From contig NZ_ABVL01000016.1 of the NCBI RefSeq assembly GCF_000173075.1, forward strand, positions 1-64,000: 64,000 nucleotides of DNA, given 5' to 3'. This stretch comes from Chthoniobacter flavus Ellin428. Lineage in GTDB: Bacteria > Verrucomicrobiota > Verrucomicrobiia > Chthoniobacterales > Chthoniobacteraceae. This document shows, piece by piece, positions 57,629 through 64,000 of the stretch; within the stretch, counting starts at the first letter, position 1, and every line of letters begins with the position of its first letter. The notes under the pieces were generated by a model, which did not search any database, had not been told where the DNA came from, and saw only the letters and a list, made by a program, of their open reading frames with translations. The translations under genes were made by a program, and so were the position numbers.

Positions 57629-57907
57629 TCACGGTGTGGCGGTTACAAGAACCGCGTCGTGGATCATGCCAGAGTCAAGATAGACGACATTTACACCCCG
57701 CAAATCGAGATAGCTTTGATGAAGACTCCACAGGATCGGCAGCGCTCGCGAATGGAGGAGCGGATCGTAAAATCCTTTGATGGCCTTCGGCGGATGTTGG
57801 GCTCGAGAGACATAGCGGAGTGCGGGCCCGCTACTCACGAAATACAGGAGCGGTGCGGTCACGAGCACAGCGATCGTTTGGACGAGGATCTTGCGGTCTT
57901 TGGCCAC
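57629..57907 (-). CDS. small membrane protein, paralogue of the preceding gene
   Basis: A 92-residue protein from a GTG at 57907 (a TTG two codons upstream is possible). The single hydrophobic segment 'LVQTIAVLVTAPLLYFVSSGPALRYV' matches the neighbour's 'LFAQIAAVFLALPILYVAGSGPLLRV'. The rest is soluble ('LHQSYLDLRGVNVVYLDSG'). The two tandem copies follow ruvA, 8 bp and 6 bp apart. The function is unknown. Confidence 0.6.
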   Translation of the reverse strand: MAKDRKILVQTIAVLVTAPLLYFVSSGPALRYVSRAQHPPKAIKGFYDPLLHSRALPILWSLHQSYLDLRGVNVVYLDSGMIHDAVLVTATP

Positions 57908-57913
57908 ACCCAA

Positions 57914-58189
57914 TCACTCCACTGGGCCGGCCTCTTTGGCAAACTGCGACATATCATAGACCTGCAGCCGGTAATATCCGCCCCACCATGCGAGGTATTT
58001 TCTCCAAAGCCCATTCGTGTGCGTGGCGGTCGTAATCTCATCGAGCGGCCTGTAAATGGCCTCGAGAAAGGGCCGGGCCGGTTGGCCGAGATTGACGCGC
58101 AGCAGCGGCCCGCTGCCCGCCACATACAAAATCGGCAGCGCGAGAAAAACCGCCGCGATTTGTGCGAAAAGCCTGCTGTCGATTTTCAC
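57914..58189 (-). CDS. small membrane protein of unknown function
   Basis: A 91-residue protein from a GTG at 58189, 8 bp downstream of ruvA. It has one membrane helix near its start (AQIAAVFLALPILYVAGSGP) and a short soluble part ending 'MSQFAKEAGPVE'. It is a tandem relative of the next gene. The pairing with ruvA suggests co-transcription, but a functional link is only guesswork. Confidence 0.65.
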   Translation of the reverse strand: MKIDSRLFAQIAAVFLALPILYVAGSGPLLRVNLGQPARPFLEAIYRPLDEITTATHTNGLWRKYLAWWGGYYRLQVYDMSQFAKEAGPVE

Positions 58190-58197
58190 ATCGGCGA

Positions 58198-58803
58198 TTA
58201 TATCAGAATCTTCAGCGCCTGCCGGACGAGATCTTCGGTGGTCATTGCTGGCCCGCCCTTTTCCTGCACTTGCTTCACGGCTTTGTGGGCGTCGACTTGC
58301 TTGTAGCCGAGGGCGATGAGGCCGAGCACGGCGTCGGTGACCTTCGCTTCCTCCGGCGTCGGCGCGTGCGAGGCGCTGGCCGCTTCCCAAGCGGCGGCGA
58401 TGCCGACCTTGTCCTTGAGTTCCACGATAATGCGTTCGGCGGTTTTTTTGCCGATCCCCTTGGTCTTGGCGAGCAGTCCGGCGTCGCCGGCCACCACCGC
58501 CGCCTTGAAATTCGTCACCGTTGTTCCGCTGAGGACATCGAGCGCGGTCTTCGGGCCGATGCCGCTGACGTGGGTGACGAGCAGGCGAAAGAGATCGCGT
58601 TCGGCGTTCGTCATGAAGCCGTAGAGCACGTGGGCGTCTTCGCGAATGGCGAGGTGCGTTAAAATCTTGATCGAGGCTCCCACCGCGGGAAGCTTGTCGT
58701 AACTCGAAAGAGGAATCTGCACATGATACCCGACTCCATGAACATTGACGACGACGTGCGTGGGCAACGCCTCGGCGAGCGTGCCTTCGAGAAAGGTGAT
58801 CAT
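58198..58803 (-). CDS. ruvA: Holliday junction branch-migration protein RuvA
   Basis: RuvA binds four-way junctions and recruits RuvB for branch migration. The 201-residue protein has the opening 'MITFLEGTLAEALPTHVVVNV', the helix-hairpin-helix pair ('LLVTHVSGIGPKTALDVL', 'LLAKTKGIGKKTAERIIVEL') and the C-terminal domain III. ruvB and ruvC are not adjacent. The ATG at 58803 lies about 7 bp from the repeat array. Longer upstream starts come from the array itself. Confidence 0.92.
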   Translation of the reverse strand: MITFLEGTLAEALPTHVVVNVHGVGYHVQIPLSSYDKLPAVGASIKILTHLAIREDAHVLYGFMTNAERDLFRLLVTHVSGIGPKTALDVLSGTTVTNFKAAVVAGDAGLLAKTKGIGKKTAERIIVELKDKVGIAAAWEAASASHAPTPEEAKVTDAVLGLIALGYKQVDAHKAVKQVQEKGGPAMTTEDLVRQALKILI

Positions 58804-58810
58804 TGGGGAG

Positions 58811-59036
58811 AACATCCAACATCCAACATCCAACATTCAACCTCCAATGACTGGCCGGCCTTCCTCGGTGCGTTTATTTCATTGCTGACGTTTTTGCCGG
58901 CATGGGCATTCCGGTTTCGTGAGGCAGCCCGTCCTAAGCGGTGCAGCAGCACCGCACTCCAAAACGCTCCCGCGCGGGCGCTTGCGCCATTGGATGTTGG
59001 GCGTTGGATGTTGGATGTTGGATGTTCCAAAATTCT
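58811..59036. repeat. inverted ATCCAAC 7-bp array
   Basis: Four ATCCAAC-type units (58811-58846) are mirrored by five GTTGGAT-type units (58990-59036). The centre contains the GCGCTTGCGCCATTGGATG core and a fragment of the CGTTTTGGAGTGC palindrome. It lies between the divergent starts of ruvA and the next secreted protein. Confidence 0.9.
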
Positions 59037-59625
59037 CGCCGCAGTTTTCCTCCTGGCCCTGAGCTGCAACCTATTCGCGGCGGACGCTCCTCCCGCCGAT
59101 TCCTGGCGCGTGATCCTCGAGCCGAAATCGATGCACCGCGAGGTCACTTGGGAGATCCCCGGGGCAGGGCGCACGGTGATCGCGCCGGTGGAGTTGGAGG
59201 GGGACCAATATCGCTTTCCATCCCGCAAGACTTGGGACGAGTCGCACTTCGCCCCCGCGGATATTCAGCGCCGGGGAGCGATTATGGCCGCGGCCGATCT
59301 GGCGACGCTCAAGCCGAACTATCATCGCGACCGCAAGCAGGTGATCCAGTATGCCGAGCTCACTTCCGATCGGCCGATTGTCTGCAGTGCGGTGCTTGCG
59401 CCGAAGTTCCTCGATCTCTTCCGCGACACCCTCGGCGACAAGGTGATGCTGGTCGTGCCCAATCGGTTTACCGCCTACGTCTTCCCGGTCCTGGCCAGCA
59501 ATTACCAGGACTACTATCCGATGGTGCTCGACGCCTTTGACTCATCGACCTGGCCGATCAGCGTCGAGGTTTTCGAGCTCAGCGACAAGGGGATGCGCAC
59601 CGTCGGGGTGTATCAATCGCCGTGA
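59008..59625 (+). CDS. secreted protein whose start lies in a repeat array
   Basis: The 205-residue protein begins in the 7-bp array: the ATG at 59008 and the next codons (MLDVGCS) are array sequence, followed by a normal signal peptide ('LAAVFLLALSCNLFA'). The mature part contains 'DSWRVILEPKSMHREVTWEIPGAGRTV' and 'LDLFRDTLGDKVMLVVPNRFTAYVFPVL', with no recognised domain. The original start may have been lost and replaced by an array-derived one. A longer version from inside the array is also possible. Confidence 0.65.
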   Translation: MLDVGCSKILAAVFLLALSCNLFAADAPPADSWRVILEPKSMHREVTWEIPGAGRTVIAPVELEGDQYRFPSRKTWDESHFAPADIQRRGAIMAAADLATLKPNYHRDRKQVIQYAELTSDRPIVCSAVLAPKFLDLFRDTLGDKVMLVVPNRFTAYVFPVLASNYQDYYPMVLDAFDSSTWPISVEVFELSDKGMRTVGVYQSP

Positions 59626-59688
59626 GAGCCCCTTTGAAATAAACTTCGCACCGGCACAATTTCCGCATTCATTGGCGGCCGAAACCTT

Positions 59689-61563
59689 ATGAAGAAAGTC
59701 ATTCCGGCAGTCATCGTCCTCGCGGCTATCGCGACGGTGACGTTCCTGTATCTCAACAAACAGACAGTGCATCATGTGCCGGCCACCGAACTCGCGCCGG
59801 CGGAGACGATTTTCTTTGCGCAATTGCCCGACCTGAAGCGCACCGCCGAGCGCTGGCCGAAGACCGCGGTGGCGCAGATCGGCGCCGAGCCCGAGGTGAA
59901 AGCCTTTCTCGCCAAGCCCAAGGCGAATGCCCCGCAACTGAAACTTTGGGACGAGAAGATCGACCAACTCCAGAATGTGAAACCGGGTGAGGCTTTCATC
60001 GCCGTCACCTCCATCGAGGGCAATGCGCCGCGTTTCATCGGCGGTTTTTCCTTCCACGGCAACAAGAAGGATGTCGATGCCCTGCTCGCCGAGCCGCGGG
60101 CAGAGCTCAAGCAGAACTGGCCCACGGGAAAGTCCGACGTCACCATGCAGGGGAAGACGGAGATCGAGACCTTCAGCTATCAGGACACGACGATCGGCGA
60201 GGCTTTCTGCGAAGACTGGTATCTCGTCTCGAACGACATGGAATTGCTGCGCCACACGATCGATATCGCCGGCCGTGGTCTCGGCGAAAAAGCGCTCGGC
60301 GCCAACGATCTCTATCGCAAGAGCACCACACACCTGCCGGCGGATGGCGAACTGGTGATGTTCGCCCGCGTCGGCACGATCTCGGACCGCATCATCTCGC
60401 TGCTCACCGCTGCCGGCCAGCCGCCGGACGCGAAGCAGGTGGCGGATTGGAAGAAGATCCAGGCCATCGCGATGGGGACGAAATTCGAGGATGCGCTCAT
60501 GCGCGACACGCTCTTCCTCTACAGCCCGGGCAATGCGCCGGAGGCTCCGCTTGCACAGAGTTCGCTGGCCTTGAGCGATCCGGATACCTTCCTCACCTAT
60601 TCCACCTTGCTGCCGGCGACGCTCGATCTGGGCGACGCGTCGATGGGCACGTTCCGCACGGCGGTCCCGGGCTTTCTCAATTTCGAAAATGCGCTCACCG
60701 CCAAGGGGCTGAAGCTGGGCGATTTCGGCAAGGCGTTCGGTCCGGAATTTGGCACGATCGTCGATTGGTCGGCCGGCGCCGCGCAGCCCTCCACGCTGTT
60801 CGCCGCGGATGTGCGCGATGCGGGCGTGGCGAAGAATTTCGTCGAGGCGCTCACGGGGGAGCAGGCCGGTCCGCAACAGTGGACTCGTGAGGAAAAAGAT
60901 GGCGTCACTTTCTACCAGAGCCCGCCGCCGCAGGGACTGTTCTCGTTTTCGCCGACCGTCGCGGTTACGGATCATTTCCTCGTCATCGGCTTCAGCCAAC
61001 CGGCGGTGCTCGCCGGTCTCGCGCAGCTCAAGAGCGGCAAGGCGGCGATCGCGGCCACGCCGGCCTTTGTGCAAGCGGCGAAGTCGGTCAGCGCTCCCAC
61101 TTCCGGTTATGGCTATCTCGACCTTAAAGCGTTTGTAGAACGCTCTTATGGAACGTTGCGACCGTTCATCGCCATGTCGCTGGCCTTCTCGCCGGATTCC
61201 GGCAAGTACCTCGACGCGGGCAAACTGCCCGGTACCGAGGCGATCAGCAAACACCTCTCGCCGGCGGTTTATTCGCAGTCCGTTTCGGCGGATGGCACGC
61301 TCATCGAATCGGTGGGCCCGTTGACCTTCAATCAGGTCGTTGGCGTGACCCTCGGGGGAGCGCTCGTGGCGGCGTACCCGATGATCGAGAGCACGCTTTC
61401 CGGCGGCTTAAAGCTCGATCCTAGTCTGTTGCAACCACAACAACCAAAGCCGGTTCCGCCGACGGATCAGCCGCCGAAGACTGAATCTGAGACCGTGCCG
61501 TCGCCCGCCCCGTCTGAGCCCGCGAAACCCGCTTCGGCCCCGGCGCCAACCTCTCAGTTATAA
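59689..61563 (+). CDS. DUF3352-like secreted or anchored protein
   Basis: The 624-residue protein begins with a signal anchor (VIPAVIVLAAIATVTFLYL). Several alpha/beta repeats follow, as in DUF3352-type proteins ('PAETIFFAQLPDLKRT', 'YLVSNDMELLRHTIDIA', 'GKAAIAATPAFVQAAKSVSAPTSG'). A proline-rich C-terminal tail of about 55 residues ends it. It probably faces the periplasm. The function is unknown. It follows the previous secreted gene at 63 bp and may be co-transcribed. Confidence 0.7.
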   Translation: MKKVIPAVIVLAAIATVTFLYLNKQTVHHVPATELAPAETIFFAQLPDLKRTAERWPKTAVAQIGAEPEVKAFLAKPKANAPQLKLWDEKIDQLQNVKPGEAFIAVTSIEGNAPRFIGGFSFHGNKKDVDALLAEPRAELKQNWPTGKSDVTMQGKTEIETFSYQDTTIGEAFCEDWYLVSNDMELLRHTIDIAGRGLGEKALGANDLYRKSTTHLPADGELVMFARVGTISDRIISLLTAAGQPPDAKQVADWKKIQAIAMGTKFEDALMRDTLFLYSPGNAPEAPLAQSSLALSDPDTFLTYSTLLPATLDLGDASMGTFRTAVPGFLNFENALTAKGLKLGDFGKAFGPEFGTIVDWSAGAAQPSTLFAADVRDAGVAKNFVEALTGEQAGPQQWTREEKDGVTFYQSPPPQGLFSFSPTVAVTDHFLVIGFSQPAVLAGLAQLKSGKAAIAATPAFVQAAKSVSAPTSGYGYLDLKAFVERSYGTLRPFIAMSLAFSPDSGKYLDAGKLPGTEAISKHLSPAVYSQSVSADGTLIESVGPLTFNQVVGVTLGGALVAAYPMIESTLSGGLKLDPSLLQPQQPKPVPPTDQPPKTESETVPSPAPSEPAKPASAPAPTSQL

Positions 61564-61630
61564 GCAAAAATTGCGGGAAGGCGAAAATTTCGTTCGTGAT
61601 TCGGGCGGGATGTGCTAAACTACGCTTCCT

Positions 61631-61951
61631 ATGCCTATTCACAAGAAAACCGCTTTCTCCCGTCGGCTTCCTGATCTGGTGACTGAGGAATTGGCCTCCG
61701 TTCTTTCTTCCAAGAGCCAGTACGAGTTTAAGGAGCTGTTCGATGTGGTCCATGAAAATCTTCGGGCCCGCAACGCGGCGAGTGGCGGTGAAGAAATGCT
61801 GCGCCTGCGCGCTTATGAAAAGCTTCAGAACCTGGTTGCCCGCGGCATGGTGAAAAAGGACGGCAAGAAGTACAAGGGCATTCCGAAGCAGCTCGCGACG
61901 CTCCAGACCACTCCTCCTCCGGCTCCGGCTCCGACTCCAGCCGCCGCCTGA
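61631..61951 (+). CDS. small conserved protein, possibly DNA-binding
   Basis: The 106-residue protein has a basic helical first half ('AFSRRLPDLVTEELASVLSSKSQYEFKELFDVVHEN') that reads like a winged-helix or similar DNA-binding domain, then 'RGMVKKDGKKYKGIPKQL' and a Pro/Ala tail (PPPAPAPTPAAA). It resembles small hypothetical proteins of other Verrucomicrobia, but I do not recall an assigned family. It stands alone between the DUF3352-like gene and nuoA. Confidence 0.6.
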   Translation: MPIHKKTAFSRRLPDLVTEELASVLSSKSQYEFKELFDVVHENLRARNAASGGEEMLRLRAYEKLQNLVARGMVKKDGKKYKGIPKQLATLQTTPPPAPAPTPAAA

Positions 61952-61988
61952 TTTTCAGAACGTTCACAGCCGGTCTGAATTTTAGGGT

Positions 61989-62361
61989 ATGAAAGAGTAT
62001 CTGCCGATCTTCTTGCAGGTGATCGTAGCCATTGGCTTTGCCGCGGCGGCGCTGATTTTCAGCGTCATCCTCGGCAAGTCGGCCAAACGGAATAAAGCGA
62101 AGGACTCCGCTTACGAGTGTGGCATGCCCGCCGTGGGCGAGGCCCAGCCGCGCTTCAGCGTGAAGTTCTACTTGGTGGCGATGCTTTTTATCCTTTTCGA
62201 TATCGAGATCGTCTTCATGTATCCGTGGGCGGTCATCTATCGTGAATACATCGCCCATCATGGCGCGGACATCTTTCTGGTACATGCTCAGCTTCGTCGC
62301 TGTGCTCACCGTGGGTTATGTCTATGCCATCATGAAGGGCGCGCTGGACTGGAAGCGCTGA
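61989..62361 (+). CDS. nuoA: NADH-quinone oxidoreductase subunit A, frameshifted
   Basis: The gene encodes a three-helix membrane subunit of complex I. The intact part carries the conserved 'YECGMPAVGEAQPRFSVKFYLVAMLFILFDIEIVFMYPWA'. At about 62280 an extra G (CTGGTACATG) moves the last helix into another frame; removing it restores 'MLSFVAVLTVGYVYAIMKGALDWKR' and a stop at 62361. The total would be about 123 residues, as expected. No other nuo gene follows within the window. Confidence 0.85.
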
Positions 62362-62453
62362 ACCAGCCGGCGCGGCGCGGCTGCGGGTGCGGAAAAAGTT
62401 TTTCGCACTCCGTCATAGCCACGCCCGCGTATTTCTGAGCAAATCCAACCCGC

Positions 62454-62771
62454 ATGGTTCACACCGTCACGCTCTATAAACTCCAGCCCGAGGTCGGTCC
62501 GGCCAAGCTGGAGCAGCTCATGTTTTCCACGCGCATGACGTTGCTGAAGATCCCCGAGATCCTCAGCGTGAAGTGCGGCAAGAATATCGATACCAAGTCC
62601 GAATGGCCTTTCTTCATCGCGCTCGATTTCGAGTCCCTGGAGAAAAAGGCCATGGTCCACGACGAGGCGATCTATATGAAGTTCGTGGCAGATGTGATCA
62701 AGCCCAACACCGTCGCGGCTCTCTCGCTGGATTACGAGATGGAGCCGGGCAAGAGCGTCAAATACTCCTGA
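62454..62771 (+). CDS. Dabb (stress-responsive A/B barrel) protein
   Basis: The 105-residue protein has the Dabb opening 'MVHTVTLYKLQPEVGPAKLEQL' and the later 'DFESLEKKAMVHDEAIYMKFVADVIKP', a ferredoxin-like alpha-beta barrel known from stress proteins and some enzymes. It probably dimerises. The ligand is unknown. The gene lies after nuoA with a gap of 92 bp. Confidence 0.8.
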   Translation: MVHTVTLYKLQPEVGPAKLEQLMFSTRMTLLKIPEILSVKCGKNIDTKSEWPFFIALDFESLEKKAMVHDEAIYMKFVADVIKPNTVAALSLDYEMEPGKSVKYS

Positions 62772-62871
62772 GGCTTCGCCGCGACGAAGGAGGGCTCTTC
62801 GTCGCGCATGGAGAAGGGCGGGGGATATGGATGGCGGCGCGCTGCAGATGGAGAAGTGGGCGCTGAGGGAC

Positions 62872-63091
62872 CTAAGCAATCCCTGCATTTTTTCTCGGAT
62901 TTAGGACCCCGGGGGAATACGGCTGTAGCTCACTGGGAGGGGCGACTTTCCTGTCGCCCTGCACTGCGGAGCAGTGCCCTGAGAAAGAGTGGCGTTTCGC
63001 GCGTTGTTTCGGTCAGCGACTGGAAAGTCGCCGCTCCCAGTGGTGCCATCTCGACGTCTAAACACCGCGCAAAGATGGGGGTAATGCTCAG
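62872..63091. mobile_element. palindromic MITE, copy 3
   Basis: The 220-bp copy has an imperfect left end (CTAAGCAATCCCTGCATT) and a right end reading CTGAGCATTACCCCCATC from outside. It is in the same orientation as copy 2. Its flanks (TGAGGGAC and GACGGAGC) do not match, so the target duplication is absent or has decayed. It ends 24 bp before the glgA stop. Confidence 0.85.
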
Positions 63092-63114
63092 GACGGAGCA
63101 GCGCCCTCCAGCGC

Positions 63115-64000
63115 TCAGCTCTTGCCGCGCAGCACACGCGTGTAGATTTCCTCGTAGCGCGGCACGGCCGAGGCCCACGAGAAATCGCACGCCATCGCCC
63201 GCAACTGAAGTTGCTTCCAGCGCTCCGCGTCCGTGAAGTAACTGCGCATGCGCATGATCGTGTCCCAAAACGCGTCCGCGTTGTAGTCGTAGAAGAGGAA
63301 GCCGTGGCCGCTGTTGGCGGTCGGGTCGTAATCCTGGATGCTCTCGTAGAGGCCGCCCGTTGCGTGGGCGATCGGCAGCGTGCCGTAGCGTAGCGCATAC
63401 ATCGCGCTCAACCCGCAGGGCTCAAACTGCGAGGGCATGAGGAAGACATCGCCGCCGGCGTAGATGAGATGCGAAAGCTTTTCGTCCGTGTTCGGCCGGA
63501 AGGCGAAGCGGTCTGCGTGACGCCGGCTGGCCAGCATCAGCTCGCTTTCGAAGCCGAGATCTCCTTCGCCGAGAATGACCAGCCGCACGTCGTCGGCCAG
63601 CAGGCGGTCAATCACCGGGAAGAGCAGTTCGATGCCCTTTTGTTGGGTCAGGCGCGTGACCATGACCAGCACCGGCCCAGTGGGGTCCGGCGCCAGGCCG
63701 AGTTGCTCGAGCAAGGCCTCACGGCACTTCTCTTTCCCGGCCAGGTTCTTCGCCGAATACTTCTTCGGCAGCATTTCATCCGTCGCCGGATCCCAGACCT
63801 CGTAGTCCACGCCGTTGAGAATGCCGGTGAGCTTGTGGGCGTGCTCGCGCATCACCGCATCCAGCCCCGCGCCGCCTTCCGGCGTCTGGATTTCCCGCGC
63901 ATAACGCTCGCTCACGGTGGTGATGGCATCGGCGAAAACGATGCCGCCCTTGAGCAGGTTCAGGTTGCCGTAAAACTCCACGCCGGATGCGCCGAAATAG
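63115..64000 (-). CDS. glgA: glycogen synthase, C-terminal part (runs off the right edge)
   Basis: The visible 295 residues cover the end of the first Rossmann domain (VSERYAREI, preceded by EFYGNLNLLKGGI). The second follows (VSRL-type loop 'VTRLTQQKGIELL', 'SQFEPCGLSAMYALRYGTLPIAHATGGL'), with the conserved EPCGL nucleotide-sugar site. The enzyme adds glucose from ADP-glucose to glycogen. The N-terminal KTGGL site lies outside the window. Confidence 0.93.
   Translation of the reverse strand, partial: YFGASGVEFYGNLNLLKGGIVFADAITTVSERYAREIQTPEGGAGLDAVMREHAHKLTGILNGVDYEVWDPATDEMLPKKYSAKNLAGKEKCREALLEQLGLAPDPTGPVLVMVTRLTQQKGIELLFPVIDRLLADDVRLVILGEGDLGFESELMLASRRHADRFAFRPNTDEKLSHLIYAGGDVFLMPSQFEPCGLSAMYALRYGTLPIAHATGGLYESIQDYDPTANSGHGFLFYDYNADAFWDTIMRMRSYFTDAERWKQLQLRAMACDFSWASAVPRYEEIYTRVLRGKS

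Overview
The window (about 60% G+C) looks like chromosomal DNA of a member of the Verrucomicrobiota, probably near Spartobacteria/Chthoniobacterales. This is inferred from gene content: a MoxR/DUF58/BatA-like set together with DUF4159 and DUF4175-type proteins, a sigma-like/Ser-Thr kinase fusion, a PEP-CTERM-like peptide, a PUR-domain protein, and many intergenic palindromes and 7-bp tandem arrays. There is no rRNA, tRNA, CRISPR array or phage. Most genes are housekeeping or envelope genes.

Layout. 1-0.5 kb: the end of an ISKra4-type insertion sequence. 0.6-8.2 kb: a double-GNAT protein, alanine racemase, a lipid-domain protein, a secreted Lys/Pro-rich protein, a cell-wall amidase, a DUF255 thioredoxin-fold protein and a small secreted protein behind a TACA-N2-TGTA operator. 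8.6-13.7 kb: an operon of a DUF4175-like membrane protein, DUF4159 and a tetraheme metallophosphatase-like protein. 13.9-18.9 kb: phosphofructokinase, a D,D-carboxypeptidase and polyphosphate kinase. 19-25.3 kb: a DUF4410 lipoprotein and the operon moxR-DUF58-batA-dgt. 25.6-31.4 kb: a TPR-sulfotransferase, an autotransporter and APS kinase (the PAPS donor enzyme). 32-35.2 kb: KDPG aldolase and RNase R. 35.4-39.8 kb: a TetR-controlled HlyD/ABC-2 exporter and rlmH. 40-46.6 kb: a ceramidase-like protein, a two-repeat secreted protein and a TetR/EmrB/EmrA efflux operon. 47-53.4 kb: the sigma-kinase fusion, a PUR protein and pyruvate phosphate dikinase. 54-64 kb: a periplasmic ClpP-like protein, a PEP-CTERM peptide, an ATP-grasp-like protein, ruvA, secreted proteins, nuoA and glycogen synthase.

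The most unusual content is non-coding. First, five families of 7-bp tandem repeats (GAATGYG, AAGAGCC, ATCCAAC, AAGGATG, ACTGATW) occur between and inside genes. Most are inverted pairs, one case is nested, and one pair lies in frame inside a gene. Second, a palindromic MITE of about 220 bp is present three times. Two copies have perfect 8-bp target duplications, and one of those is nested in another palindromic repeat. Third, several other large palindromes fill the intergenic gaps.

At least six genes are split by single-base changes, mostly one extra base in a short homopolymer. That pattern looks more like consensus error than gene decay, so these are annotated as frameshifted genes rather than confident pseudogenes.
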